From NCBI GenBank assembly GCA_052139675.1, contig JBKQWE010000035.1:12420-76419 (forward strand): a stretch of 64,000 nt of DNA, given 5' to 3'. This DNA comes from JBEKCB01 sp052139675 (GTDB lineage Bacteria > Planctomycetota > Brocadiia > CAIUPP01). The notes beneath the pieces were generated by a model. It searched no databases, was not told where the DNA came from, and saw only the letters and a list, made by a program, of their open reading frames with translations. This document shows positions 42,753-51,209 of the stretch, one piece after another; positions within the stretch are counted from its first letter, which is position 1, and every line of letters starts with the position of its first letter. Both the position numbers and the translations under genes were made by a program.

Positions 42753-44819
42753 GTTCACCAGCGGCTCCAGCCTGAACGTCGCGGTCCGGCGGACGCGCTG
42801 GAACCATCGGCCCGTCGGATCGAGCGCGGGGAACCACCACGCCGACGGGCGCAGGTCCGCGTGCGGCAGCCCTTCCGAGGCGAGCAGCGCGTTGCGCACG
42901 AGCTGGAGCCGCGCCTTTTCCGCCGCGCGCTCGACGCTGAGCAGCAGCCGCCGCGCCGAGGCGGCCCTGCGCCCGCGTTCGAGCGCCAGCAGCCGCGCCG
43001 CGATCTCGCCGCGTTTCTCGCGGAGCCGGCTTAGTTCCTTCTGCTTCGCCTCGAGCGAGAGCAGCAGCGCTCCGCCTTCGCGCTGGGCCTCGGCGTATTC
43101 CGCGCCGAGCCGCGCCCGTTCGCCCGCGGGTGCGTGGGCCGGCAGGTCCGCCAGCTTCCACTTCAGCGGCCGGATTCGCTCGCGGCTCATTGCGCCGCGC
43201 CGCGTCTCGAGCATCCGGATCTCCGCCACCGCGCTGTCCTCGCGCGCGCGCAGGTCCTGCGCCTTGTGCCGCAGCGCGTCCGCCTGGCGCTGAATCTTCA
43301 GGAGGAGCGCGTTGGCCGCGGCGCACTGGCGCAGCCGCCGGAACCAGCCCGCGTGCTGGTCGTCGGCCAGGTAACGCACCAGGTCGCACGCGCCCGCCAC
43401 GCCTTTGAGCTCGCGCAGCAGCCGCTGCTGCTCCTTGACGGCGCTCCGCCAGCGCCGGCCGAACTCCCTGCAGTCCAGCGCCGGCTTGCCGAACGCCTGC
43501 GCGAGATGCTCCGGCAGCCGCAGCGCCGCGCCGCAGACCGACAGTGAATCCCACGTGCGCAGGCGCATGCGAAGGATCGGGTGCGCGCGGACGCGCACGC
43601 CGCCTTCGCCCATCGCCGCCAGCATCTGCTGCGTGCGCGGGAGGTACGCCGAGCCGGTCTCGGCGAAGACCATCACGAACTCGGCCGAGAGCATCGCGGG
43701 CAGGACGAGCGCCTTGCCCAGGAGCGCGACTTCGCCGCCGAGCGCGTCTTCGAGGATCTCCGCGAGCTTTCGCACGTCGCGCACCGGCTCGGCCAGCGGC
43801 CATTGGACCGGCTGGCGGAAATCCACCGCGACGAACGCGGGCCCGACGCGCAGCGTGCCGCGACCGCGGCCGGGCGCATAGACGTCGAACGGCAGCGCGC
43901 CTTCGCCGGACGCGGCCAATCGGGCCGTCGCCGATTCCCCGGCGGCGACATCGTAAGCGGCGCGGCAGGCGGCGGACTCCGCCTCGTTCAGGAAGTGCGC
44001 GGCGAACTGGAACCGCGGCAGGTCGGCCGTTCGGCGGTTAAACGCCAGCAGCTCGCGCGCGCCGGCAATGGTGACGTTGGGCGGCAGCGCGCTCTCCGTC
44101 CCGCTCTGCGGTTCGGAGCGGGGCAGGAAGCCTTCGTAGAAACCGCGAAGCATGCGCGTATAGAGCTCGCCGACGGAGCCCGCAGGGCGTTCAGCGATGA
44201 ATTGTTTCACCGCTTCCGCAATGCAGGCGATCGTTGCGCGGACGGACTTCCGGTCCTGCGGCCGGACCAGGACCGCCTGCGTCCCGCGCGAGGCCCATTC
44301 GAGGAGTTCCAGGAGCGCGGGCTCGACCTCGCGCGCGGGCGTGTCGCAGACGACGGAGTCCGGCCCGTTGCCGACGATGCCGCGCCAGCCGAAGGCCTCG
44401 GTGATCCTGTCCAGCATCGCCTGCCGGGCGTGGCCTTCGGGCAGGAGCCGGTCAAGCCGCACTCCGGCCTCGGCCAGCGCCTGGCGCGTCGGCCACACCT
44501 CGGCGCCGAAGAGCGCGGAAATCTCGCCCGCCGCGATCCACGCGTCGCGCGTCGTGCCGTCGTTCCGAGGAACGATCTGCCACGCCGCCCGGGAGAGCGG
44601 CGACCGCACGCGGGAGAAATAGTCGAGGTCATGAATGCCGACGATCATCGGCCGGGCGAAGGCGGAAGCGACGACCGCCTTCATCGGCTCGTCCCAGAGC
44701 GGTGTCTGCCCGAGCGCCAGCAGCGGCGCTCCGGGCGCGACGCGGTCGAGCTCGCGCGAGATTTCGCGGGGCGATGCCGCCTCGTGCGTTTTGGCTGGAT
44801 TTATTGCCCGCGCGCCCAT
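42732..44819 (-). CDS. Large protein of unknown function with C-terminal coiled coil
   Basis: About 695 residues if the ATG at 44819 is used; the frame continues to an ATG at 44912, but that lies in a repeat. The first 200 residues have an alpha/beta look (G-A-P-L-L-A-L-G-Q-T-P, F-A-R-P-M-I-V-G-I-H-D-L-D-Y-F, V-G-N-G-P-D-S-V-V-C-D-T). A middle domain includes G-E-G-G-V-R-V-R-A-H-P-I-L-R-M-R, and residues about 500-660 form a long coiled coil of R/E/A/L. The last residues G-G-D-D-G-R are encoded by an intergenic repeat. I recognise no family. No signal peptide or membrane helix is present. Confidence 0.75.
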   Translation of the reverse strand: MGARAINPAKTHEAASPREISRELDRVAPGAPLLALGQTPLWDEPMKAVVASAFARPMIVGIHDLDYFSRVRSPLSRAAWQIVPRNDGTTRDAWIAAGEISALFGAEVWPTRQALAEAGVRLDRLLPEGHARQAMLDRITEAFGWRGIVGNGPDSVVCDTPAREVEPALLELLEWASRGTQAVLVRPQDRKSVRATIACIAEAVKQFIAERPAGSVGELYTRMLRGFYEGFLPRSEPQSGTESALPPNVTIAGARELLAFNRRTADLPRFQFAAHFLNEAESAACRAAYDVAAGESATARLAASGEGALPFDVYAPGRGRGTLRVGPAFVAVDFRQPVQWPLAEPVRDVRKLAEILEDALGGEVALLGKALVLPAMLSAEFVMVFAETGSAYLPRTQQMLAAMGEGGVRVRAHPILRMRLRTWDSLSVCGAALRLPEHLAQAFGKPALDCREFGRRWRSAVKEQQRLLRELKGVAGACDLVRYLADDQHAGWFRRLRQCAAANALLLKIQRQADALRHKAQDLRAREDSAVAEIRMLETRRGAMSRERIRPLKWKLADLPAHAPAGERARLGAEYAEAQREGGALLLSLEAKQKELSRLREKRGEIAARLLALERGRRAASARRLLLSVERAAEKARLQLVRNALLASEGLPHADLRPSAWWFPALDPTGRWFQRVRRTATFRLEPLVNGGDDGR

Positions 44820-44887
44820 GCATTCAGCATGAGGGAAACGGCAGAGAAATGCAAGTCCGCCAAAGCCCGGCGCGGCGCCTGCAAGAT

Positions 44888-44985
44888 TCCTCGCCGTTCG
44901 GCCCTGAGCCATTCGACAGGCTCATGGCCGTGAGCAGAGTCGAACGGCTCACGGCCGAAGGGCTCCGCCCTGAATGACGCGGCAC
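44888..44985. repeat. Intergenic inverted repeat, TTCGACAGGCTCA-type words
   Basis: The left half has GTTCGGCCCTGAGCC and ATTCGACAGGCTCATGG. The right half has AGTCGAACGGCTCACGG and CCGAAGGGCTCCGCCCTGA. Words for GAGCC, TCGAAC and GGCCG recur in both orientations. It lies just upstream of the large unknown gene; the longest open frame would begin inside it. Confidence 0.65.
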
Positions 44986-45349
44986 TGGACAACCTACGTC
45001 CGCGAAGCCTGACTAGATACGTATCGTATCTAGTCGGCGGCCAAGGCCCTGCGGACGCTCATCGTGATGCGGACGCGCCGCGCCGCATGAAGGAAAGCTG
45101 AGCGAGAATCTCGAACGCGGCGCGGCGGCAGCGCTCCGATTTCGAATGCCGCGATGCAGGTCTGAGCCATAGCATGCCTCGCGCCAGGCTACGGGGTTGC
45201 CTACCGCTATATCCCGGCGCAGTATACCGTACTGAAGTATACTCTTTGGAAGGATAGTGAAAGGCTGCATCGCCGGCCATGTGCGTGAAGCGACAACTGA
45301 GGCTGAGCGCAATCGCGGAAGCAACGTGTTTGGGCCGGAGCGCGAGGGC
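44986..45349. other. Intergenic region of about 360 bases with two inverted repeats, no gene seen
   Basis: Between the 44.9-kb repeat and the fabF stop. Two short inverted repeats occur: GACTAGATAC at 45011-45020 with its complement at 45026-45035 (5-base loop), and AGTATAC at 45221-45227 with GTATACT at 45237-45243 (9-base spacer). The second contains TATACT -10-like hexamers on both strands. A 46-codon frame at 45030-45170 minus is uncertain. I see no tRNA. Confidence 0.5.
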
Positions 45350-46597
45350 TCAGCCGTTGAACTTGCCGAGGAGCAGCGTGCCGTTGTGGCCGCCGAAGCC
45401 GAAGGAGTTGCTGATGGCCTTGAAGACCGGGACCTGGCGCGGCTGGTTGGGGACGTAGTCGAGGTCGCAGTCCGGGTCGGGCGTCGTGTAGTTGATCGTG
45501 GGATGGATGATGTCGCGGTGCAGGCTCAGCACGGTGGCGACGAGCTCGACTCCGCCGGACGCGCCGAGAAGGTGGCCGATCATGGATTTGGTGGAGCTGA
45601 TGGCGACCTTGCGCGCCGAGTCGCCGAAGGCGATCTTGACCGAGGCCGTCTCCGCCTTGTCGCCGAGCGGCGTGGAAGTGCCGTGCGCGTTGATGTACGT
45701 GATTTCACTCGGGTTGGTGCGGCCATCCTGCAAGGCGGCGGTCATGGCGCGGGCCGGGCCGCGGCCGCTGGGGTCCGGCTCGACGATGTGCGTGCCGTCG
45801 CCGGACATGCCGAAGCCGAGGAACTCGGCGTAGATGCGCGCGCCGCGCTTGCGGGCGTGCTCGAGCTCTTCGAGGACGACGACGCCGGCGCCTTCGCCCA
45901 TGACGAAGCCGTCGCGGTCCTTGTCGAACGGGCGCGAGGCCTTCTCCGGCTCGTCGTTGCGCGTCGAGAGGGCCTTGGCGGAGCAGAACCCGGCCATGCC
46001 CAGCGGCGTGATGGCGGCCTCGCTGCCGCCGGTGAGGATCACGTCGGCGCCGCCGGACCGAAGGGTGGCGAAGGCGATGCCGATGGAGTGGCTGCTCGAG
46101 GCGCAGGCGGTCGTGGCGCAGAGGTTCGGCCCCTGCAGGCCGTAGTGGATGGAGACCTGGCCGGCGCAGGCGTTGCCCATGAGCTTGGGGACCAGGAACG
46201 GGCTGACGCGCGTCGGGCCGCGTTCGAGAAGGCGCTTGTGCTGCTCCTCGATCTCGATCAGCCCGCCGATGCCGGTGCCGATGATGACGCCGCACCGCGT
46301 GCGGTCTTCCCGCTGGAAGTCCAGCCCGGAATCCTGCACCGCCTGCATCGCGGCGACGAGGCCCATCTGCGAGAAGCGGTCCATCCGGTCCGTGGTCCGC
46401 TTGTCGAGCCAGCGGCGCGGATCGAACTGCGGGATCTCGCCGGCGATCTTGCAGGTGAAGCCGGTCGTGTCGAAGCCGGCGATCGGCCGGACGCCGGACT
46501 TCCCGGCGAGCAGCGAACTCCAGTACGTCTCGACGTCCAGACCGATGGAACTGATGACGCCCAGCCCGGTGACGACGACTCTGCGTTCCACGCCCAA
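45350..46597 (-). CDS. fabF: 3-oxoacyl-ACP synthase II
   Basis: 415 residues from TTG at 46597, chosen because AAGGAG lies about six bases upstream; a GTG two codons later also fits. It condenses malonyl-ACP with acyl-ACP in fatty acid elongation. The N-terminus R-R-V-V-V-T-G-L-G-V and the catalytic cysteine in T-T-A-C-A-S-S-S-H-S are typical, as are the active-site histidines in N-A-H-G-T-S-T and the late G-H-L-L-G-A-S-G-G. It is the last gene of the fab cluster, 22 bases after acpP. Confidence 0.97.
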   Translation of the reverse strand: MGVERRVVVTGLGVISSIGLDVETYWSSLLAGKSGVRPIAGFDTTGFTCKIAGEIPQFDPRRWLDKRTTDRMDRFSQMGLVAAMQAVQDSGLDFQREDRTRCGVIIGTGIGGLIEIEEQHKRLLERGPTRVSPFLVPKLMGNACAGQVSIHYGLQGPNLCATTACASSSHSIGIAFATLRSGGADVILTGGSEAAITPLGMAGFCSAKALSTRNDEPEKASRPFDKDRDGFVMGEGAGVVVLEELEHARKRGARIYAEFLGFGMSGDGTHIVEPDPSGRGPARAMTAALQDGRTNPSEITYINAHGTSTPLGDKAETASVKIAFGDSARKVAISSTKSMIGHLLGASGGVELVATVLSLHRDIIHPTINYTTPDPDCDLDYVPNQPRQVPVFKAISNSFGFGGHNGTLLLGKFNG

Positions 46598-46619
46598 ATG
46601 ATCTCCTTCCGCGAGCGCG

Positions 46620-46886
46620 TCAGACGCTCTTCTGGCTCTTGTTGCCGGCGTGTTCCTGGACGTACTTGATCGCATCGCCGATGGTGACGATCTTCTGGGC
46701 CTCTTCCTCGGGGATGCTCACGTCGAACTCATCCTCGATGTCCATCATCAGCTCGACCGTATCGAGGCTGTCGGCGCCGAGGTCGTTGACGAACGACTTC
46801 TCCGGCGCGATTTCCTCCTTCGGCTTGTCCATCTTCTCGGCGACGATCTCGATGATCCTCTCGGCAATCGCATTCTTGTCAGCCAC
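46620..46886 (-). CDS. acpP: Acyl carrier protein
   Basis: 88 residues, starting with GTG at 46886 behind AAAGGAGACGAGACT. The phosphopantetheine attachment site is in L-G-A-D-S-L-D-T-V-E. The acidic helix E-D-E-F-D-V-S-I-P-E-E-E is typical. It carries the growing acyl chain for FabD, FabH, FabG and FabF encoded on either side. A short basic tail (N-K-S-Q-K-S-V) extends the usual length. Confidence 0.98.
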   Translation of the reverse strand: MADKNAIAERIIEIVAEKMDKPKEEIAPEKSFVNDLGADSLDTVELMMDIEDEFDVSIPEEEAQKIVTIGDAIKYVQEHAGNKSQKSV

Positions 46887-46906
46887 AGTCTCGTCTCCTT
46901 TCTAAC

Positions 46907-47659
46907 TTACATTCCCATGCCGCCATCCACATGCAGCACGTGACCGGTGATATACCCGGCTTCCTCGGTCGCGAGGAAGAGCGCGGCGCCGGCGATGTCC
47001 GCCGGCTCACTCAAGCGGCGCAGAGGGATCATGGACATGATCGCCTCCTTTGCCTTGTCCGGCAGTTTATCGGTCATGGCGGTCTTGACGTAGCCCGGCG
47101 CGATGGCGTTGACGGTGATGTTGCGCGACGCCAGCTCCCGGGCCGCCGACTTGGTCAGCCCGATCAGGCCCGCCTTGCTCGCCGAATAGTTGCACTGGCC
47201 GGCGTTCCCGATGACGCCGACGACCGATGCGATGTTGACGATCCGTCCGCTCGGCTGCTTCAGCATATATCGAGCCGCCGCCCGAGTGCAAATGAAGGCG
47301 CCGCGCAAGTTGATGCCGAGCACCTTGTCCCACTCCTCATCGGTCATCCGCAGCAGCAGGTTGTCGCGCGTGATCCCGGCGTTGTTGACGAGGATGTCAA
47401 TCGAGCCGAAGGCCGTCGCAATCTCCTTCATGAGCGCGGTGATCTGCTCGCCGCTGGTCACGTCGGCCACGTAGCCCTCGGCGCGCGCGCCGGTGGCCGA
47501 GATCGCGGCGGCGGTCGCCTTGACCTCCTCCATCACGTCGAGCAGCGCGCAACTCGCGCCGGCGTCGGCGAAGGTCTGCGCGATGACCTGCCCGATCCCG
47601 CGCGCTCCGCCGGTGATGACGGCCGTCTTGCCCTTCAACGGGCTCGCTTCTCTGCGCAC
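46907..47659 (-). CDS. fabG: 3-oxoacyl-ACP reductase
   Basis: 250 residues from GTG at 47659, which is preceded by AAGGAGGAAGTC. Classical SDR motifs are T-G-G-A-R-G-I-G, N-N-A-G-I-T-R and Y-S-A-S-K; the tail ends V-D-G-G-M-G-M. It reduces 3-ketoacyl-ACP with NADPH. The open frame continues upstream to a start inside a short TCCGCACTCCGCAG repeat; the ribosome site shows that start is not the right one. Confidence 0.95.
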   Translation of the reverse strand: MRREASPLKGKTAVITGGARGIGQVIAQTFADAGASCALLDVMEEVKATAAAISATGARAEGYVADVTSGEQITALMKEIATAFGSIDILVNNAGITRDNLLLRMTDEEWDKVLGINLRGAFICTRAAARYMLKQPSGRIVNIASVVGVIGNAGQCNYSASKAGLIGLTKSAARELASRNITVNAIAPGYVKTAMTDKLPDKAKEAIMSMIPLRRLSEPADIAGAALFLATEEAGYITGHVLHVDGGMGM

Positions 47660-47671
47660 GACTTCCTCCTT

Positions 47672-47712
47672 ATTCCTGCTCCGCACTCCGCAGTCCGCAC
47701 TCCGCACTCAGA
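47672..47712. repeat. Single-arm TCCGCACTCCGCAG word repeat
   Basis: TCCGCACTCCGCAG and TCCGCACTCCGCACT run together between fabD and fabG. Only one orientation is seen. The fabD stop codon overlaps its edge. Confidence 0.55.
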
Positions 47713-48646
47713 CGTCCAGCCCCGACTTCAGCGCCTCAACGGTCGAGACGTTCGCGACTTTGCAGTCCGGCGCAATGCGCTTCATCAGGCCCGTGAGGAC
47801 TTTTCCCGGGCCGACCTCGACGAACCGCGTGCAGCCGTCCTCGATCAGCCGCCGGACGGACTGGCTCCAGAGCACCGGGCTCTTCACCTGCCGCGCCAGC
47901 GCGATGCGGATCTCGCCCGGCTGGCGCACCGGCGCGGCGGTAACGTTCGCGATCACCGGGATCGCGCACGGCTTTATCGGCGCGCCGTTCAGCTCCACCT
48001 GCAAGCGCTCCGCGGCCGGCTCCATCAGCGGCGAATGGAACGCGCCGCTCACCGCCAGCGGCAGCACGCGCTTCGCCTTGCGTTCCCGGGCCAGCTCCGC
48101 CACGCGTGCGACCGCTTCGCGCGTTCCGGACACGACCACCTGGCCGGGACTGTTGAAGTTCGCCGCGACGACCATTCCGACTTCGCGCGCCTGCGCGCAC
48201 AGCGCTTCGACGACCTCGTCGTCGAGTCCCAGCACGCTGGCCATCGCGCCCGGGTTCTGCGCGCACGCCTCTTCCATGAACCGGCCGCGCTGCTGCACCA
48301 GCCGCAGGGCGTCCGCGAACTCCAGCGCGCCGGCCATCACGAGGGCGGAATACTCGCCGAGGCTGAGTCCGGCGGCCTCGGAGCACTCCTTGACCCGGTC
48401 GGGCCGCGCCTCGCGCAGCGCGGCCACGATCGCGGCGCTCACGGTCAGGATCGCCGGCTGGCTGATCGAGGTGCGGTCCAGCTCGGCCTGCGGCCCGTTG
48501 AAGCATACCGCCGCGACATCCCAGCCCAGAACCTGCCCGGCCTGCTCAAAGACGCGCGCGGCGGACGGAAACGCCTCCGCGAAGTCGCGTCCCATGCCGA
48601 CCGTCTGCGCGCCCTGTCCCGGAAAAAGAAACGCAAGTCGGGCCAT
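47708..48646 (-). CDS. fabD: Malonyl-CoA:ACP transacylase
   Basis: 312 residues. It loads malonyl groups onto ACP. F-P-G-Q-G-A-Q begins the protein, the nucleophile serine is in G-L-S-L-G-E-Y, and the second catalytic residue is in S-G-A-F-H-S. AAGGATATC precedes the ATG. It lies between fabH and fabG, each separated by a repeat rather than by a direct join. Confidence 0.96.
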   Translation of the reverse strand: MARLAFLFPGQGAQTVGMGRDFAEAFPSAARVFEQAGQVLGWDVAAVCFNGPQAELDRTSISQPAILTVSAAIVAALREARPDRVKECSEAAGLSLGEYSALVMAGALEFADALRLVQQRGRFMEEACAQNPGAMASVLGLDDEVVEALCAQAREVGMVVAANFNSPGQVVVSGTREAVARVAELARERKAKRVLPLAVSGAFHSPLMEPAAERLQVELNGAPIKPCAIPVIANVTAAPVRQPGEIRIALARQVKSPVLWSQSVRRLIEDGCTRFVEVGPGKVLTGLMKRIAPDCKVANVSTVEALKSGLDV

Positions 48647-48656
48647 GATATCCTTA

Positions 48657-48757
48657 AAGTCAGAAGTGCGAACGATGAGCGAAGAAGTACAAGAGGGGCG
48701 CGCAAGCGCTCCCGTTCATCAGTCATCGCTCATCATTCATACTTCGCAGTTCCCCTC
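48657..48757. repeat. Intergenic inverted repeat, GAACGATGAGCGAAGAAG family
   Basis: The left arm has CAGAAGTGCGAACGATGAG and the right arm TCATCGCTCATCATTCATAC and TTCGCAGTTCC. The same words are found at 56.0 and 60.3 kb. It sits between fabD and fabH and touches the fabH stop codon. Confidence 0.75.
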
Positions 48758-49748
48758 ACCACCGCACGACCGCCGAACTCCAGGACAGCCCGCCGCCGAA
48801 GGCCACGAACACCACGATGTCGCCGCGCTGGATCCGGCCCTTGCGGACCGCCTCGTCGAGCGCGATCGGCACCGACGCGGCCGAGGTGTTGCCGTAGCGG
48901 TCTATATTCGTATAGATCTTGTCCATGCCGACGCCCAGGCGCTCCGCGGCGGCCTGCAGGATGCGGCTGTTGACTTGGTGCGGGACGATCAGCGCGACGT
49001 CGTCCATCGTGAGGCCGGAGCGCGTGAGCGCGCTCTCGACGAGCTCGGCCATCTTGACGACGGCGAAGCGGAACGTCTCGCGGCCGTTGATCTGCATGAA
49101 ATGGAGGCGCTTGCGGACGGTCTCCTCGGTGGCCGGGGCCGCGGAGCCGCCGGCGGGCAGCTTCATGAAGTCGCCGCCGGAGCCGTCCACGCCGCAGTCG
49201 GAGGCGAGCACGCCGCGCCCGTCGGTCGCCGCCCGCAGCACGGCGGCGCCCGCGCCGTCGCCGAACAGGATGCAGGAGCTGCGGTCGGTGTAATCGGTGA
49301 TGCGCGTGAGCGTCTCGGCGCCGACGACCAGGACGGTCTGGCCCGGGTCGGCCTCGATGAGCCGCGCGCCGACGATCAGGCTGTAGAGGAACCCGGCGCA
49401 GGCGGCGGAAAGATCGAATCCGCCGGTGGCCTTCGCGCCGATCTTCTGCTGGATCATGCAGGCGGTCGAGGGGAAAAGGTAGTCGGGCGTGATCGTGGCG
49501 ACGATGAGGAGCGTGACCTCCTCGGGGCGGACCTTCGCCTCGGCCAGGGCGCGGCGGCAGGCCTCGGCGCCGAGGTCGCTGGTGACCTGCCCTTCCGAGA
49601 CGATGCGCCGCTCGCGAATGCCGGTGCGCGTGAAGATCCACTCGTCGGTCGTGTCCACCATCTTCTCGAGGTCGAAGTTGGTGAGCACGCGATCCGGCAC
49701 GTAGGAGCCGGTCCCGATGATCGCCGCCCTGACGCGTGGCTCGCTCAT
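48756..49748 (-). CDS. fabH: 3-oxoacyl-ACP synthase III
   Basis: 330 residues from the ATG at 49748, overlapping the plsX stop by four bases. It starts fatty acid synthesis from acetyl-CoA and malonyl-ACP. The catalytic triad is in A-A-C-A-G-F (Cys), V-P-H-Q-V-N (His) and R-Y-G-N-T-S (Asn). The N-terminus I-I-G-T-G-S-Y-V-P is standard. The frame is open upstream for over 500 bases, antisense-like noise over plsX. Confidence 0.97.
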   Translation of the reverse strand: MSEPRVRAAIIGTGSYVPDRVLTNFDLEKMVDTTDEWIFTRTGIRERRIVSEGQVTSDLGAEACRRALAEAKVRPEEVTLLIVATITPDYLFPSTACMIQQKIGAKATGGFDLSAACAGFLYSLIVGARLIEADPGQTVLVVGAETLTRITDYTDRSSCILFGDGAGAAVLRAATDGRGVLASDCGVDGSGGDFMKLPAGGSAAPATEETVRKRLHFMQINGRETFRFAVVKMAELVESALTRSGLTMDDVALIVPHQVNSRILQAAAERLGVGMDKIYTNIDRYGNTSAASVPIALDEAVRKGRIQRGDIVVFVAFGGGLSWSSAVVRW

Positions 49749-50767
49749 TCTTTCTCCACCGGGAGCATGCCCACGCTCTCGCGCAGCGCGGTGGTGATCG
49801 AGCCGCTGACGTTCCCGCGGACGTACGCGATGCCCTTGAGCACGGCGTTGCAGATGGCGCGCGCGTTCGAGCGGCCGTGGCAGATGATGATGCCGCCGTC
49901 CACGCCCAGGAGCAGCCCGCCGCCGTAGTCCGCGAAGTCCACGCGGCGCTCCAGGTTGAGCAGCACCGGCCGCATGAGGTTGAAGCTCAGCCGGCCCCAC
50001 ACGTCGCGGAAGATGGCCGTGCGGAGGATGTCGGCGAGCATCTCGCCGTAGCCTTCGATCGCCTTGACGAGCGCGTTGCCGACGAAGCCGTCGCAGACGA
50101 CCACGTCGTGCTGGCCGCGGAAGATGTCGCGGCCCTCGGCGTTGCCGACGAAATTGATCGGCGCCTGCGCCAGGAGCGCGGCGGCCTCGCGGACGACCGG
50201 CCCGCCTTTCGTCTCCTCCTCGCCCACGTTGAGCAGGCCGACGCGCGGCTTCTCGATCTGGAAGATCGCCGAGTGATAGACCGAGGCCATGATGCCGTAC
50301 TGGCACAGGTGGATCGGCTTGCAGTTGAGGTTCGCGCCGATGTCCATGATCGTGCAGTGGCCGCTGGCGGAGGGCGCGCTGATGGCGATGCCGACGCGGC
50401 GCACGCCGGCGATCGGCCGGAGGCTGAGCTGCGCGGCGGCGACCATGGCGCCGGTGTTGCCCGCGCTGATCGCGACGCCGGCCTCGCCGGTGGCGACCAT
50501 TTTGACGGCGCGGAGGATGGAGTTGTCCCGCTTCTTCTTGATGGCCTCGACCGGCTTCTCGTCCATCGCGATCACCTGCGAGGCGTGGACGATCAGGATG
50601 TTCGAGGGGATGGACTGGCCGGCGGCCTTGAACTGGGCTTCAATGGCGGCGGCGTCGCCGACGAGAGCGATCTCGTGATCCGGTCGCGCTTCGGCGGCCT
50701 GGATGGCCCCGAGCACGGTCTCCCGCGGCGCGAAGTCGCCGCCCATTGCATCGAGGGCGATCCGCAT
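49745..50767 (-). CDS. plsX: Phosphate acyltransferase PlsX
   Basis: 340 residues. It converts acyl-ACP to acyl-phosphate for phospholipid synthesis. The N-terminus is A-L-D-A-M-G-G-D-F-A-P, and N-T-G-A-M-V and C-D-G-F-V-G-N are present. It is between rpmF and fabH in the conserved order. The ribosome site is weak and lies within the end of rpmF. Confidence 0.97.
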   Translation of the reverse strand: MRIALDAMGGDFAPRETVLGAIQAAEARPDHEIALVGDAAAIEAQFKAAGQSIPSNILIVHASQVIAMDEKPVEAIKKKRDNSILRAVKMVATGEAGVAISAGNTGAMVAAAQLSLRPIAGVRRVGIAISAPSASGHCTIMDIGANLNCKPIHLCQYGIMASVYHSAIFQIEKPRVGLLNVGEEETKGGPVVREAAALLAQAPINFVGNAEGRDIFRGQHDVVVCDGFVGNALVKAIEGYGEMLADILRTAIFRDVWGRLSFNLMRPVLLNLERRVDFADYGGGLLLGVDGGIIICHGRSNARAICNAVLKGIAYVRGNVSGSITTALRESVGMLPVEKE

Positions 50768-50770
50768 CGC

Positions 50771-50953
50771 TTACGATTTCTCCATCGAGACCACTTCGCG
50801 GCCGGCATAATAACCGCAATTCGGGCAAACCGTGTGCGGTTCCTTCACCGTATCGCACCGCGGGCACAGGGTGGTGCCGCCTTTGCGCAGACTGTCGTGC
50901 GTGCGGCGCTTGCGGCCGCGAGTCACCGAGTGCCGTCTTTTCGGAAGCGCCAT
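50771..50953 (-). CDS. rpmF: 50S ribosomal protein L32
   Basis: 60 residues. P-K-R-R-H-S-V-T-R-G-R-K-R-R and a zinc site C-P-R-C ... C-P-N-C mark the zinc-binding (C+) form of L32. GGAGAGGTGG precedes the ATG. It heads the plsX-fab cluster, a common arrangement, and is 190 bases from a good promoter. Confidence 0.98.
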   Translation of the reverse strand: MALPKRRHSVTRGRKRRTHDSLRKGGTTLCPRCDTVKEPHTVCPNCGYYAGREVVSMEKS

Positions 50954-51148
50954 CGGACCACCTCTCCAAAAGGAACGGACCGTCCGCTGTCGGCAATCAC
51001 TCGTCCGCCGAACGCCGACAGCTTGCGTTCAACGGCGATATGCAAGTTTTCCGTCTGAGGGGCCGGCGGTTTTCCGGAAAAGGCCGCTCTCCCGCTCGGG
51101 CGCGGCCGCCGAGCAGCCTGTGTGGGCATGCGGATAAAGCAGGCGTTT

Positions 51149-51177
51149 ATCCTATGCGAAAACCGCCGCGCTGTCAA
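51149..51177 (-). promoter_or_regulatory. Sigma70-type promoter for the rpmF-plsX-fab operon
   Basis: On the minus strand TTGACA (51177-51172) and TAGGAT (51154-51149) are 17 bases apart. Transcription would begin about 190 bases before rpmF, leaving a long leader in which I see no known riboswitch. The leader contains paired GGCCGG/CCGGCC-type segments near 51060-51120 that could form a structure. Confidence 0.65.
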
Positions 51178-51209
51178 GCCGCCCTGCCGGCGCGCACGGA
51201 ATTCCGGCC

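Noticed and set aside
42732..44819. BshC-like (bacillithiol synthesis) identity for the large unknown protein
   Set aside because: A C-terminal coiled coil is shared in general shape, but the N-terminal Rossmann signature and the family's conserved residues are not seen.
45030..45170. 46-codon minus-strand frame beginning M-A-Q-T-C-I-A-A-F-E
   Set aside because: It has a weak ribosome site, ends inside a palindrome and shows no recognisable motif; length alone is not significant in this G+C-rich DNA.
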